Shown here: positions 23,636 through 34,294 of the stretch, piece by piece | How positions within the stretch are numbered: the first letter of the stretch is position 1 | Layout of the letters: each line of letters begins with the position of its first letter | Assembly (NCBI GenBank): GCA_907165065.1 | Contig: OU015523.1 | Coordinates: 123,875,023-123,939,022 of the forward strand | Source of the DNA: Caprimulgus europaeus | Taxonomy: Eukaryota > Chordata > Aves > Caprimulgiformes > Caprimulgidae | DNA length: 64,000 nt | Direction of reading: 5' to 3' | Position numbers and translations under genes: made by a program | The notes under the pieces: model-generated | What the model was told of the DNA's origin: nothing | Seen by the model: the letters and a program-made list of their open reading frames with translations, nothing else | The model's database searches: none

Positions 23636-24022
23636 CCCCCTTTCCTTTTTTTTCCCTTTCCTTTTTTTTCCTCTCCTTTTTTTTTCCTTTCCTTTTTTTT
23701 CTTTCCTTTTTTCCCTTCTTTTTTTTTCCTTTCCTTTTTTTCTTTTTCCTTTCCTTTTTTCCTTTCCTTTTTTATTCTTTTCCTTTTTCCTTTCCTTTTT
23801 TCCTTTCCTTTTTTTTTCTTTCCTTTTTTCCTTTCTTTTTTTTCCTTCTTTTTTTCCTTTCCTTTTCCTTTGCTTTTTTTTCCTTTCCTTTTTTCCTTCT
23901 TTTTTTTCCTTTCCTTTTCCTTTCCTTTTTCTCCTTTCCTTTTTTTTCCTTTCCTTTTTTTTCCTTTCCTTTTTTTTCCTTTCCTTTTTTTTTCCTTTCC
24001 TTTTTTTTTTCCCCTTTTTAAA
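23636..24022 (+). repeat. Polypyrimidine tract, (TTTCC TTTTTT)n-like
   Basis: About 390 bases of almost only C and T on the plus strand, as runs of T with regular CC pairs. In the FCHSD2 transcript it is a GGAAA-type polypurine tract. Long predicted Phe/Pro/Ser-rich peptides across it are artefacts. Confidence 0.98.
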
Positions 24023-24344
24023 AATTCCCTTTTTTTAAAATAAAATTATACCCTATATCCTATTCAGGATCCTTAAAGAGTGTTTAGCTACAAAGGTGAC
24101 CGTATGTTTGGCATTAACCATGAAGCTTCACTGATGATCTAGCACTATAAATTAATTTGAAATCCTAAGGCAAGTTTTCCTCAAAGATTTCAACGTTGAA
24201 ATAAAAGCATTAAAGAGGAAACCTTTGAGAGGAGCAGATTTTGAAAATATACCAGAGAAATAAAATAAAATACTTCATTAAAATATTTTACATTGGGTCA
24301 AAGTTCATATAAAGCTGAAATGAGACAGTCCTGACCCCCAGGAC

Positions 24345-25123
24345 TGCCTACACACACTTTGCAAGGTTGTGCACTTGGGGCAGGACAGTCCCAGGGGTGT
24401 GCACAGACTGGGAGAAGAACTCATGGAGAGCAGCCCTGAGGAGAAGGACTTGGGGGTGCTGGTGGAGGAGAAGCTCAACATGAGCCAGCAGTGTGTGACT
24501 GCAGCCCCAAGGCCAACTGTGTCCTGGGCTGTGTCAACAGAGGGGTGGGCAGCAGGGACAGGGAGGGGATTGTCCCCCTCTGCTCTGCCCTTGGGAGGCC
24601 CCATCTGGAGTGTTGTGTCCAGGCCTGGAGCCCCCAACACAAGGAAGATGTGGAGCTGTTGGAGCAGGTCCAGAGGAGAGCCAGGAAGGTGATGAGAGGG
24701 CTGGAGCAGCTCTGTGCTGGAGAAGGGTTGAGGGAGCTGGGCTTGTTCAGCCTGGAGAAGAGAAGGCTCCGGGGAGACCTCACTGCAGCCTTCCAGCACC
24801 TGAGGGAGCTTCTAAACAGGAGGGAGAGAGACTTTTGCCATGGGCAGAGAGTGACAGGACAAGGGGAAATGGTTTTAAACTGAGAGAGGGGAGATTTAGG
24901 TGAGATGTGAGGAAGAAATTGTTTGCTGTGAGGGTGGTGAGACCCTGGCCCAGGTTGGCCAGAGAAGCTGTGGCTGCTCCTCCCTGGAAGTGTTCTCGGC
25001 CAGGCTGGATGAGGCTTTGAGCAACCTGGTCTAGTGGAAGGTGTCCCTGCTGCTGGCAGGGGGGTTGGGACTGGATGAGCTTTAAGGTCCCTTCCAACCC
25101 AAACCAGTCTGGGATTCTATGAC
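24345..25123 (+). mobile_element. CR1 LINE fragment, group C relative with nearly intact ORF2 end
   Basis: The plus strand reads [20 protein letters not shown], then (after one frame break) [40 protein letters not shown] and [20 protein letters not shown]. It shares the group C 3' end (ctagtggaaggtgtccctgc; tail attctatgac). It lacks the run of frame lesions common to other group C copies, so it may represent an ancestor-like branch. Confidence 0.93.
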
Positions 25124-26148
25124 TTGCACCCACCTACCCCAGGCTGTAATGGAATAAACTGCTGAGCTGATGCCCATGTCATCTATGAAAGTCTAGACTT
25201 TAAAATCAGTTGAAGTTTTAGTTCACTCTTTCTACCAAAAACAACCCAAAAATTACTTTAAATGCTCATGACAACACCTTTTGGTTTAAGGTCAACATTT
25301 CCTCGTTGTAAGTTGCTTTATAAAGTCATAAAGTTCATGAGACAAAGTTACAGAGGAGCTAAGAGTAGAGCAGTAAAAAATGAAGTGCAGTCACAATAAA
25401 ACTTTATAATAAAATAAAAGTATAAAATAATAATAAAACTAAAAAGACAGGTAACAAAACAGCCCTGAATTTATTTCAACCATCGTCTGACGCTTCCTGC
25501 TGACCTCAGGTTAAACTTCTGCAGAAACCTGAGCAGATAACTTCAGCTTAACAGGGTTGGTGGGGCTGGACCTTAGCAATCAGGTGATGGCAACTGTTCC
25601 TAAGGAGTTAGTCAGGAAAGTGGTAAAGAATAAAACTTTATGATGCTTTAGTTTGTGCTTTTAAAAAAAAAAAATAATTAAAAAAATAAAAATAAACTGC
25701 AGAGATTGAAATGTGGAGCTCAGGTCTGTGGCACAGCTTTTGTTATCTCCAGCTGTAAATTCTGGACATGAAGGATAAAGAAAGAAAAAAACCAACAGGA
25801 CTTAATTATTTTTTTTTTTAAAGGCAGATCTAGACTGGTTTTACTTCTTATTTCCTGATGGAATTGGTAAACTAGGATAGCACCATAGAAATAATTCTCA
25901 ATTCTTTTAAAAACACTAGAAGCATTTTGTATTTCCTTTCTGAGGATCGTTGTTTTGTGACAGCTTTCACAGCTACAAGCACAGCAGAATGACTCCTTTT
26001 TTTTTCTTCTTTGAATAAAAATATTGCAAAGCAAAGTCACATATTCTGAATTACTGAGAATTATCAGAAGCTGTAGGTCAGCAGGAATCCTGCTAAGGAA
26101 AACGTTGATTTATTACCTGTTATAGAAAACTAAATAAGGCTTGTGTGT

Positions 26149-26272
26149 TTGTATATATATATATATATATATATTTATATTTATTTTTTTAATATATTTT
26201 TATGTATTTATTGTATTTTTATATATATATATTTATACATATTTATCACTTTATATATGTATATATATATAA
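26149..26272 (+). repeat. (AT)n and TATATTTA-rich low-complexity patch
   Basis: Two (AT)n stretches (about 26149-26172 and 26221-26230) and TTTATAT variants up to 26272. Confidence 0.9.
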
Positions 26273-26953
26273 ACCAAGACCTATATATCTTATAACAAAC
26301 TTCACTGCTTTGCCCTCTTCACTAAGCAGGAGTCAAGTGATGTGCATGGCAAAAGAGTTCTTGACAGTTGGGTATTATAAAGGCATCATTATAAAATTAC
26401 AACTTGGTTAAATGTGCACAAAAGCCTTTAAGAAAAGTCACCCAAATTGTGACCTTTGGGTAGAACATCACTAGGTTCCAGCAAATTAAAATTAAAGGTA
26501 ATTTAATACACAAAGAAAACAAGAGAGGCACAAAGAGCCAAATCAGCTCATTGATTTTACTCCATTATTTATCAGTGTATCCAAGTTGACATCAAAGTTT
26601 GGAAAGCTTCAAGTTTTCTAGGAAATTGAGTGTTGTTTCCACATGTAGATGGTCCAAAGTGATGGTTTTGGAGAGTGCTATGTTACAATTCAAACTCCAA
26701 GCCAACAATAAGCAGCTTTTTATGGCCAGAGACTGGTTGAGTTCCAGCCAAGCCAACCTCAGCTTCAAACGAGCCAGATGTCAATGGCTCTGTCACCAAC
26801 AAACCCCACATCATATAATTCTCCTTCTGGAAACAATAACTTGATTAAAGTTAAAACTTATGAAGAAATTGTTTATGATGGATGCAAACAGAAGCAGTCT
26901 CTGAAATATTTGTAAATAAGCACAAATATTTTTTCTTATATTAACGTGGTAAT

Positions 26954-27022
26954 ATAGAATCATAGACTGGTTTAGGTTGGAAGGGACCTTAAAGATCATC
27001 CAGTTCCAACTCCCAATATAGC
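26954..27022 (-). mobile_element. Very short CR1 3' tail
   Basis: About 70 bp: tagaatcatagactggttta, ggttggaagggaccttaaag, atcatccagttccaactccc. Only the extreme 3' end is present. Confidence 0.85.
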
Positions 27023-27297
27023 CAAGTATCAGCTGAAATTTCTTCAGGGTTTTTACCATTTCTAGGTTTTTTCTCATCTTTGGGCAAAAGAAGTAGAAAA
27101 ACACAAAAATCTTGGACTCTTTAGTGAAATCCTCACTGATGCACTCCACAGGAGCAGTACCAGGCAGCCATCATCTTACACCTAGATGTCACTTACAACA
27201 ACAGTTCTAGGCAAAGGATTTACATGATCTGGCTTTGAAAACAGAACAAAATGACTTTTTTTTCCCCACTTTCCACATGATTTTTAATGGCTCTTTT

Positions 27298-27565
27298 CAT
27301 AGAATGGTTTGGGTTGGAAAGGTCCTTTCAAGGTCAACTAATCCAACCCCCCTGCAGTGAGCAGGGACATCTTCAACCAGATCAGGTTGCTCAGAGCCCC
27401 ATCCAACCTGACCTGGAATGTTTCCAGGGATGGGGCTTCTACCACCTCTCTGGGCAACCTGGGCCAGTGTCTCACCACCCTCAGTGTAAAATGCTTCTTC
27501 TAATGTTTTCCATTGTTCTAATGACTATATCTAGCTAAATCTCCCCTCTTTTAGTTTAAAACCAG
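27298..27565 (-). mobile_element. CR1 LINE 3' end
   Basis: The tail is catagaatggtttgggttgg, followed by a 3' region with gtttccagggatggggcttc. It is similar to the plus-strand copy at 54640-54925 (both read CTACCACCTCTCTGGGCAAC or its complement). The 5' end is truncated near 27565. Confidence 0.88.
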
Positions 27566-28031
27566 GAGGAGGGAGACTCTGAAGGAAGGGGAGGTGAGGT
27601 AGTTTGTTTTTCAAGTCTGAAGGTTACCATAGGAAACAAGGAACGTTCTGAAGTATTATTTAGATAAAGGATTTATCTACAGGTTACTGGATAACTCTGA
27701 AAACCAGCCTGAGAAGTAATTTTAAATGTATGTATGGGCCATATACAAAAACAGTGATAAAAGGGTGAGCATCTGATCTCACACAAACTAATGACACTGG
27801 TCCTGGAGGTGTATCTCACTATGTAGATGGTGAGGGTTACAGGAACCTCACCTGGTGTGTATGCAGTGGAGATCATCACCAATTTGCAGAACTCATCCTG
27901 AAAGAGTAGACACTAAATAGCTGAGTAAATCCTGTATGTTTGAGATGCTACTGGTTTCATTCAACCATCCCAACTTGCTCCTTATAGAGGTCACACTTCC
28001 AGTTTGCTTTCAAATGGAACAGCTGGAATGC

Positions 28032-28668
28032 TGTCCTGGTTTTAGCTGGGACAGAGCTGGTTACTTTTCAGCAGCTAAAACATCACTGAGGTTTGGGTTC
28101 AGCTGGGATTTGTTAGGAGAAGAACACTGAGATCACACCGATGTTTTCAGTTGTCACTGGAAGTCAAAGGACTTTGTATTTTGCTGGGCTGCAAATGTAA
28201 GATCTGGGGGGGTGAGGAATACTGCAATGGATCAGCTCCACGGGCATTGGGCTCTGCCAAGGGGCTGTTCCATCTCCTGTCCCCCATGGGCAGGAGATCC
28301 ATGAGGGGCTCTTCCTCTCTGGCTCTCGCTCGGGCTCTGGCTCTCCCGGGATTGCGGTTTCGGGTCGGGATTGTCGCTGCTCCGGGATCGTTCTCTGGGA
28401 ACGGGCCGGGCTGGGTGGGTGGGTGGTGAGCAATGGCACTGGGCATCACTCATTTGCATATTTTATTACTATTACTATTATCATTACTATTTTAATATCA
28501 TTATTACTCTAAGTTTTCCTTTATTTCCATGTTTAAATTGTTCTTATCTCACCCTACCAGTCTCCTTACCCTTGCCCCCAATTCTCTCCCCTATCCCCTG
28601 GGCAGGAGGAGTGAGCAAGTGCCTGTATTTGGCTGCCAGCCCAGTGCCTGCCCAGTGAAACCACCACA
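28032..28668 (+). mobile_element. Solo LTR of an avian endogenous retrovirus (LTR family 1)
   Basis: It begins tgtcctggttttagctggga and ends gtgaaaccaccaca (TG...CA ends), about 637 bp, with no internal gag/pol/env beside it. It shares order and motifs with 42866-43464, including ATTTGCAT followed by an ATT-rich stretch. No clear target duplication: aatgc on the left, tagaa on the right. Plus orientation, antisense to FCHSD2. Confidence 0.88.
28452..28459 (+). promoter_or_regulatory. Octamer motif ATTTGCAT in LTR family 1
   Basis: A perfect ATTTGCAT (binding site class of POU/Oct factors), followed by AT-rich ATTTTATTACT. It lies at the same relative place as 43262-43269. Function in this LTR is inferred only from conservation between two copies. 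Confidence 0.45.
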
Positions 28669-29097
28669 TAGAAGAAGTTAATTTTCCAAGAATGCTTAGT
28701 TCTGTCCAAGAGTCTTGGTCAAGAGAGAACCAAGAAAAGAAGCTGAGTATGTGCAAGAAGGCAGTAACTCCAAAGGTGCTACAAGAAAGATTTTATCAAA
28801 ACAATTTAAGGAGAAACTTGATGTGATTTAGAAATGTGGACAGCCCAGCAGAGTTCAGAGGAAGGTGTATCAGCTGACTGGAGAAATACTTACAGATAGG
28901 AAGGCAGCCAGAACGACAGAGATAACTAAGGACTTACTAATATTAAGATAAAAGGCCCATTTTTAGAATGTTAATCTCAACACATAAAGGAACATGTTTA
29001 ATTAAGACACTACAAGTGTATTATAGTGTGTAACACATAGTGGGTCACACACTCAACCTATTAAACAAGAACCCTGCTGCCTGGAAAGGGTTTTAAT

Positions 29098-29338
29098 ATC
29101 ACAGAATCCCAGAACTGCCTGGATTGGAAAAGCCCTTTAAACTCATGGAGTCCAACCATGAACCCAACACTGACCAGTCCCCACTGACCCATGTCCCTCA
29201 GCACTGTGTCTACACGACTCTTCAATCCCTCCAGGGATGGGGACTCCACCACTGCCCTGGGCAACCCCTTCCAATGCCTCAGAACCCTTTCAGCAAAGAA
29301 ATTCTTCCTCACATCCCATCTCAACTGCCCTGGGCACA
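29098..29338 (-). mobile_element. CR1 LINE 3' fragment, group A
   Basis: The tail is atcacagaatcccagaactg. The minus strand reads [20 protein letters not shown], then [20 protein letters not shown]. The 5' end is truncated near 29338. Confidence 0.93.
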
Positions 29339-29503
29339 CATCCTTTCAAAATACCTCCCTTCCTAGTGATGTTACCTAGAGGAAGGATTAGAAACATTTA
29401 ATAGATAAAGTCTCTGGTTCTTTATCCTTCACTCCATTTTCCACTCCTAGTATCTCTTTCACAAGTAGTAACGGCTTTTCCAAGTTCTTTATCCTGTAAT
29501 CAG

Positions 29504-29694
29504 CAATTTTCTCCCCATTAACTGCTTTTCTCTTTTTAATATTAATTTCAAGTGCTATTTTCTTGCCTGCTCAACCAAAATCATCAAGATCTTCCTACAT
29601 CTCTTGGTGACAAGCTTTACATTTGCTTGTACAGAATGGTTCTTCACCTTCAAATCATCCCTTGTCTCTTCAGTTCCTTCTCCATATTGTTTAT
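29504..29694 (-). repeat. Left arm of a 191-bp inverted repeat, unclassified
   Basis: It is the reverse complement of 30419-30609 with about 14 mismatches by eye. On the minus strand it has open stretches (HSVQANVKLVTKRCRKILMI, and in another frame KRKAVNGEKIADYRIKNLEK continuing left to about 29390), which suggests a decayed coding origin. I do not recognise the family. Confidence 0.9.
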
Positions 29695-30418
29695 GTGAAA
29701 TCATTATGCTAAATAAAACAATCATTTTCTCAGGACTTTGAACAGGATGGTTCCCTCATGCATGTCAGAAGAAGACAGGTAAGGGAGAAACCAGGACCTT
29801 GCCAGCAATTCTCCTTCCCTTATAAACCCCAGGTATTTACTTTAATCCCACATCTTCTGGATCTCTTCATCAGTCATTCATCCATGAGAAAACCCTCAGC
29901 GCCCTACCTGCACCGACCTCGTCCTTTTACGTCAGCAGAGACCGAGTGGGAAGTTTGTTGAGAGCTCCTGGCAAATATGAGACATTAAATCAGATGAATC
30001 ACCCTTATCCTCAGGCTCCCTGACTCCTTCAGGAGCTCTTTTTGAAGGACATTTCTTCAAAGAAATCACCTCGATTGTTCCCACCGTACGATATCTATCT
30101 GAGTGTGAACTGACTCCAGTCATCACTTGTTTTATCAACCTGCCTGGTAGGGAAATCAGATTTCATCAGCTATAATTCACAGAGCCCTTCCTGGAGCTCT
30201 CCTCAAAGGTTGGGACACATTTGTTGGTCTCTGTTGGGACTGAGGTTGGTTCTAGCACCAGATTATTATACATTGCTGTCCCTATTTAAGCAGACTCACA
30301 TTTGAGTTTACATTAGAGCTCTTGGATGAATGCAGCTGGAGCCTGGTGATACATTAAACTCAATTTTCCTAACATTAAACTCAATTTTCCTTAGGATTCC
30401 CCCCCACTATGACTTCAA
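29695..30418. other. 724-bp spacer between the inverted-repeat arms
   Basis: Mostly unique sequence with scattered CpGs around 29895-29945 and 30080-30090. A 21-bp direct duplication (acattaaactcaattttcct) lies at about 30351-30391. No recognised gene or transposon. Confidence 0.6.
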
Positions 30419-30609
30419 ATAAACAATATGGAGAAGGAACTGAAGAGAGAGGTGATGATTTGAAGGTGAAGAATCATTCCATATAAGCAAATGTAAAGCT
30501 TGTCATCAAGAGATGTAGGAAGATATTGACAATTTTGGTTGAGCAGGCAAGAAAATAGCACGTGAAATTAATGTGAAAAAGAGAAAAGCAGTTAATGGGG
30601 AGAAAATTT
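30419..30609 (+). repeat. Right arm of the 191-bp inverted repeat
   Basis: It is the partner of 29504-29694, starting ataaacaatatggagaagga and ending ggggagaaaattt. Homology stops a few bases later, and a CR1 starts at 30636. In plus sense it shares the MKKRKAVNGEKI reading of the left arm. Confidence 0.9.
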
Positions 30610-30635
30610 TCCCCCCACCAAGCAGTGTGATTCAG

Positions 30636-31496
30636 TCAACACGATGGATGGAGGGGATAGCATCCAGGGGGACCTGGACAGGCTGGAGAGGTGGGGCTGT
30701 GCCAACCTCATGGAGCTCAACAAGGACAAGGGCAAGGTCCTGCACCTGGGTCAGGGCAACCCCAAGCACAACCCCAGGCTGGGTGGAGAATGGCTGGAGA
30801 GCAGCCCTGAGGAGAAGGACTTGGGGTGCTGGGGGACCAGAAGCTCCACATGAGGCGGCACCGTGCGCTGGCAGCACAGAGCCAAGAACCGTGTCCTGGG
30901 CTGCACCCAGAGCAGCGTGGGCAGCAGGGCCAGGGAGGGGATTCTGCCCCTCTGCTCCGCTCTCCTGAGACCCCCCCTGCAGTGCTGCCTCCAGTGCTGG
31001 GGCCACCAACAGCACAAGGACATGGACACGCTGGAGCCATGGTGCAGAGGAGGCCACCAGGATGATGCCAGGGCTGGAGCAGCTCTGCTGTGAGGACAGG
31101 CTGAGAGAATTAGGGCTGTTGAGCCTGGAGAAGAGAAGGCTCCAGGGAGACCTTCCAGTGGCCTCCCAGTACCTGAAGGGGCTCCAGGAAGGCTGGGGAG
31201 GGACCTTGGCCAAGGGCAGGGAGTGAGAGAACAAGGGGTGATGGCTTGAAAGTGTCAGAGGGGAGCTGGAGCTGAGATGTGAGGAAGAAATTGTTTGGTG
31301 TGAGGGTGGTGAGACCCTGTCCCAGGTTGGCCAGAGAAGCTGTGGCTGCTCCTCCCTGGAAGTGTTCTGGGCCAGGTTGGCTGAGGCTTTGAGCAACCTG
31401 GTCTAGTGGAAGGTGTCCCTGCTGCTGGCAGGGGGGTTGGAACTGGATGAGCTTTGAGGTCCCTTCCAACCCAAACCATTCCATGATTCTGTTCTA
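30636..31496 (+). mobile_element. CR1 LINE fragment, group C
   Basis: About 860 bp. The plus strand reads [20 protein letters not shown], then [20 protein letters not shown] and [20 protein letters not shown]-type sequence. The 3' end is accattccatgattctgttc. It carries the group C frame lesions, including the short G-run in gacttggggtgctggg near 30818. Confidence 0.95.
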
Positions 31497-32775
31497 AAAT
31501 GCATTTGGTCACCATTTCAATTTGAGACCTTGCCTTTGCCTTACTCTCTCCCTTGCTCCCAAGAATGACCCCGTTGCAAGGACATGTGGGTGTGCTCCCA
31601 CATAAATTTGCTCATGAACAACAGTGCAAAAACCCCAAATTTACAGTTCTTCATTAAGAACACAGTTGGTTACCAGAGAAGGAGATTCAACTACGAGAAA
31701 TATGTGAAAGAAGGAGAAAAAGAACCCTGAATGTTGTCCTCTCCTTCCAAAGTCATTTGGCTTGGTGAAAGCACTTGCAACTTAGGTCTTCAGTAATCCA
31801 CAAAGAGATTTCCATATTAAAAAAAAGTTTACTTTGAAAAAAGTTTCAAAACAAGTTCTCCAAAAGAAAGGACTGGATAAGCACAAGCCCAGTAACTGGG
31901 TCAAGAAACCACCACAGACCAGCAGTGACTTTAGCAACTGGACCCCACGCACGTAGAACATCGATGGACAACATGCAGAGGACTTTTTTGTCCCCATTAT
32001 TGCATTATTATTGCAACTTCTTTAAAAAACCACATTTCTGGGGTATCTGTAGGTTCCTAAGGACACTACTAAAAGCTCACACCACCCAAAAGCCATAAAT
32101 CCTTGAGGAAACTCAACGAGATGAAGATCCTGCCGAGCTCACTATGTGTTTAGTTTGGAAAATCCACACAAAAAGTTGTCAGACCTACAGAGAAAACGAG
32201 AATCCCTTTGCAGGGATTATTTTGTGATGTCCCAACACAACAGTACCCATAACCCATCAGAGCCAGTCATAATTTACCTGGGCTATCTGCTAATTATTTT
32301 ATTATTTCAATTATTTCCTTTATTATTATTTTTTAAAATTATTTTAATTTTAATTATTTTTTGATTTATTTAATTTTATTAACTGATGACAGCCAACCAT
32401 GCTTGTAAAGATGGAATTATCATATGTGAGCATCACTTAATAATTTTACCTCCAGTATTATAAGGAAATAATTACTTTATGACCATTTCTATGCCTTAAA
32501 CATTTAGTCAGCACAAATATTCATATTTTATCAATGGAAAAGCACAACTAGACATACACACAGAGTAACTAAAGACAGGATTGCTGCCTGAAGGACTATC
32601 AGCCCTGCAGATACTCAGATCTGATTTAGCCTTCCAGAAAGTCAGATATTAGGCACAGCAATTAATTTCTAATACAGGCAATGATTTACTCTAAGAGGCA
32701 CCCACATATTGCCAGAGGATTACTTAACTTAGTCAAAATACAATGGAATTACATATAAAAATCCCTTGGAGGCTT

Positions 32776-32832
32776 CATTTAGTGATCTCATTTTCATTTA
32801 GTGATCTCATTTTCATTTAGTGATCTCATTTT
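32776..32832 (+). repeat. 19-bp tandem repeat, three perfect copies
   Basis: catttagtgatctcatttt is repeated exactly three times (32776-32794, 32795-32813, 32814-32832) with no mismatch, so the expansion is recent. Confidence 0.98.
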
Positions 32833-33706
32833 CTACTTTGGTTACCTGCTTTTCCTATCAATATTTTTTTTTCCCCCCTCAGTATGCAAAAACATGCTGA
32901 TAACCCAGTGATTTGTTAGAACACAGTGATAGTTCTTCAATAAAACAATTTGAAATGCAAATTACAGCCTTCTAAGTTGTCATGCCTGATTGCATCACCT
33001 GGAAATAGTTTGTAGCAAGCAAATTTAAATAAACTCAGAAAATGTCAATAATGCAATTACATAGAGTGTAAATTAGCTTTAAATAGTTGATTTTACAGAT
33101 TTTGTAATTTATCTGCAGCTATCTAAGACACAGGAATTGCTCTTTAAGTAATTCTAGGGTGATATTAAAGACAAACTTGTGAGCAATCACATTTGGACTT
33201 TTGAAGTGTGTCATTTCCTAGGGGTTCAAGTACCTCCTCCTGGCTCCACCTGGGACAACAGCTTTGCTGATTTGCTATTCTCTAAAATTCATGGTTTGAA
33301 ATCAGGTTATTTAATGATGTTATTTTCATTAATCATACCATAAAGAAATGTTCTGATCAGATAATTGGATTTAAAAAAGGATGATGGGATATGCTACTGA
33401 AGAGCTAAAAGATCTCCAGCTTACTTAAAGTCAAATAAAATGTGAAAATACAGCTCTTAGTTTTACAAACTTGATTCCTTTATCCAAGTGAGTTTTTCAG
33501 GAAAAAATTGAATTAAAAAATAAAGTTTTGAGGCTTGATAATTGGTACCAAGTATCCCACATGCTACTGCACTGCACTCTCCATTGCAGCATAATGGAAA
33601 AATCAACGTTGCTGTTGCAAAACAACCCAAAATTTTGCATTTCACTCATTTTCCTCTCCCAGATTTTCACACTTCCCAACTTCCATAGAGAAATGAGCTT
33701 CCTTAC

Positions 33707-33835
33707 CTTCATGATGTTCACTAAGTCTGTCTGATAATAGCGATCTTGGTGTGCATTAGCAGCTGCTAAAGTGAGAAGATAATCATTCCTGGCGTGGATA
33801 GCCTTGGAGTTGCACTCGGAGCGTCGTGCTTTTAA
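33707..33835 (-). CDS. FCHSD2: FCHSD2 coding exon, F-BAR domain
   Basis: This 129-nt, 43-codon exon is phase 0 on both sides. On the minus strand it reads LKARRSECNSKAIHARNDYL then LTLAAANAHQDRYYQTDLVNIMK; recalled human FCHSD2 differs only at HARND's preceding residue (T in place of I). The acceptor is catttctcattgcag at 33836; the donor is GTAAGG at 33706. It encodes part of the long central F-BAR helix, with basic residues (KARR, K, R) suited to the acidic membrane surface. It lies 404 bp from the preceding exon and 31 kb from the next. No stop or frame damage is seen. Confidence 0.97.
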
Positions 33836-34239
33836 CTGCAATGAGAAATGGCAGTTAAAAGATAGGTATTAATGAGAAGTTAAATGATCAAAGACATGTT
33901 AATAGCAAATTAATATGAGTATGTATGTATTCATATAGTCAAAACTTTAAGGGATTAATAGCTTAACAGTTTTGGTAATGGTAAGGAGATTTCTGATGTA
34001 TTTTTCTCTTGTTTAGTTGTGATTTCAAGTGGAGTCTTCAAAGAACACTTGTAACTCCCAAATAATTCCTTGTAAATTTGGTTGTATGCAACTCCACACT
34101 CTGACTGATGAAAGATTGAGCTTATCTCATGTTCTAACAATTTACCAGCTGAAATGTCAGTCATCTCTAGATTGCAGACAACACTGGCCATGTGCCTCAG
34201 GAAATTAGCAGAGAAAAGTTAAATTTTTCTTATACTCAC
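33836..34239 (-). other. FCHSD2: FCHSD2 short intron
   Basis: 404 bp, GTGAGT at 34239 to TTGCAG at 33836 on the minus strand. It is AT-rich, with no repeat or other feature seen. Confidence 0.9.
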
Positions 34240-34294
34240 CTTTACACTTGCCTTCTGCAAGCTTATTCTGGACTGGAAAAGACTAAGTTTGGAC
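34240..34294 (-). CDS. FCHSD2: FCHSD2 coding micro-exon, F-BAR domain
   Basis: A 55-nt exon. Its first base G completes the Lys codon begun as AA in the upstream exon, then it reads SKLSLFQSRISLQKASVK, identical to the human protein as I recall it. The acceptor is taatttctctttcag at 34295; the donor is GTGAGT at 34239. It is easily missed because it is too short to stand out as an open frame. The splice phase (entry 2, exit 0) fits both neighbours exactly, which makes the call firm. Confidence 0.96.

Larger units (their letters stand above)
2603..33706 (-). other. FCHSD2: FCHSD2 31-kb intron
   Basis: It runs from donor GTAAGG (33706) to acceptor CTACAG (2603) on the minus strand. It holds about 24 CR1 pieces, one solo LTR, the polypyrimidine tract, the inverted repeat and small tandem repeats, listed separately. 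I see no gene or repeat in these stretches: 2606-3003, 4495-5216, 5729-7519, 8300-9139, 9557-10452, 11302-12920, 13136-13522, 14897-16856, 17141-17540, 17900-18439, 19141-19936, 20761-21799, 22816-23635, 24023-24344, 25124-26148 (A/T homopolymers), 27023-27297, 27566-28031, 28669-29097 and 31497-32775. The stretch 32280-32390 is a low-complexity TTATTT-rich patch. Confidence 0.85.

Noticed and set aside
23547-24043. Phe/Pro/Ser-rich open frames resembling membrane proteins
   Set aside because: They come from the polypyrimidine tract; two frames are open only because stops need A or G.
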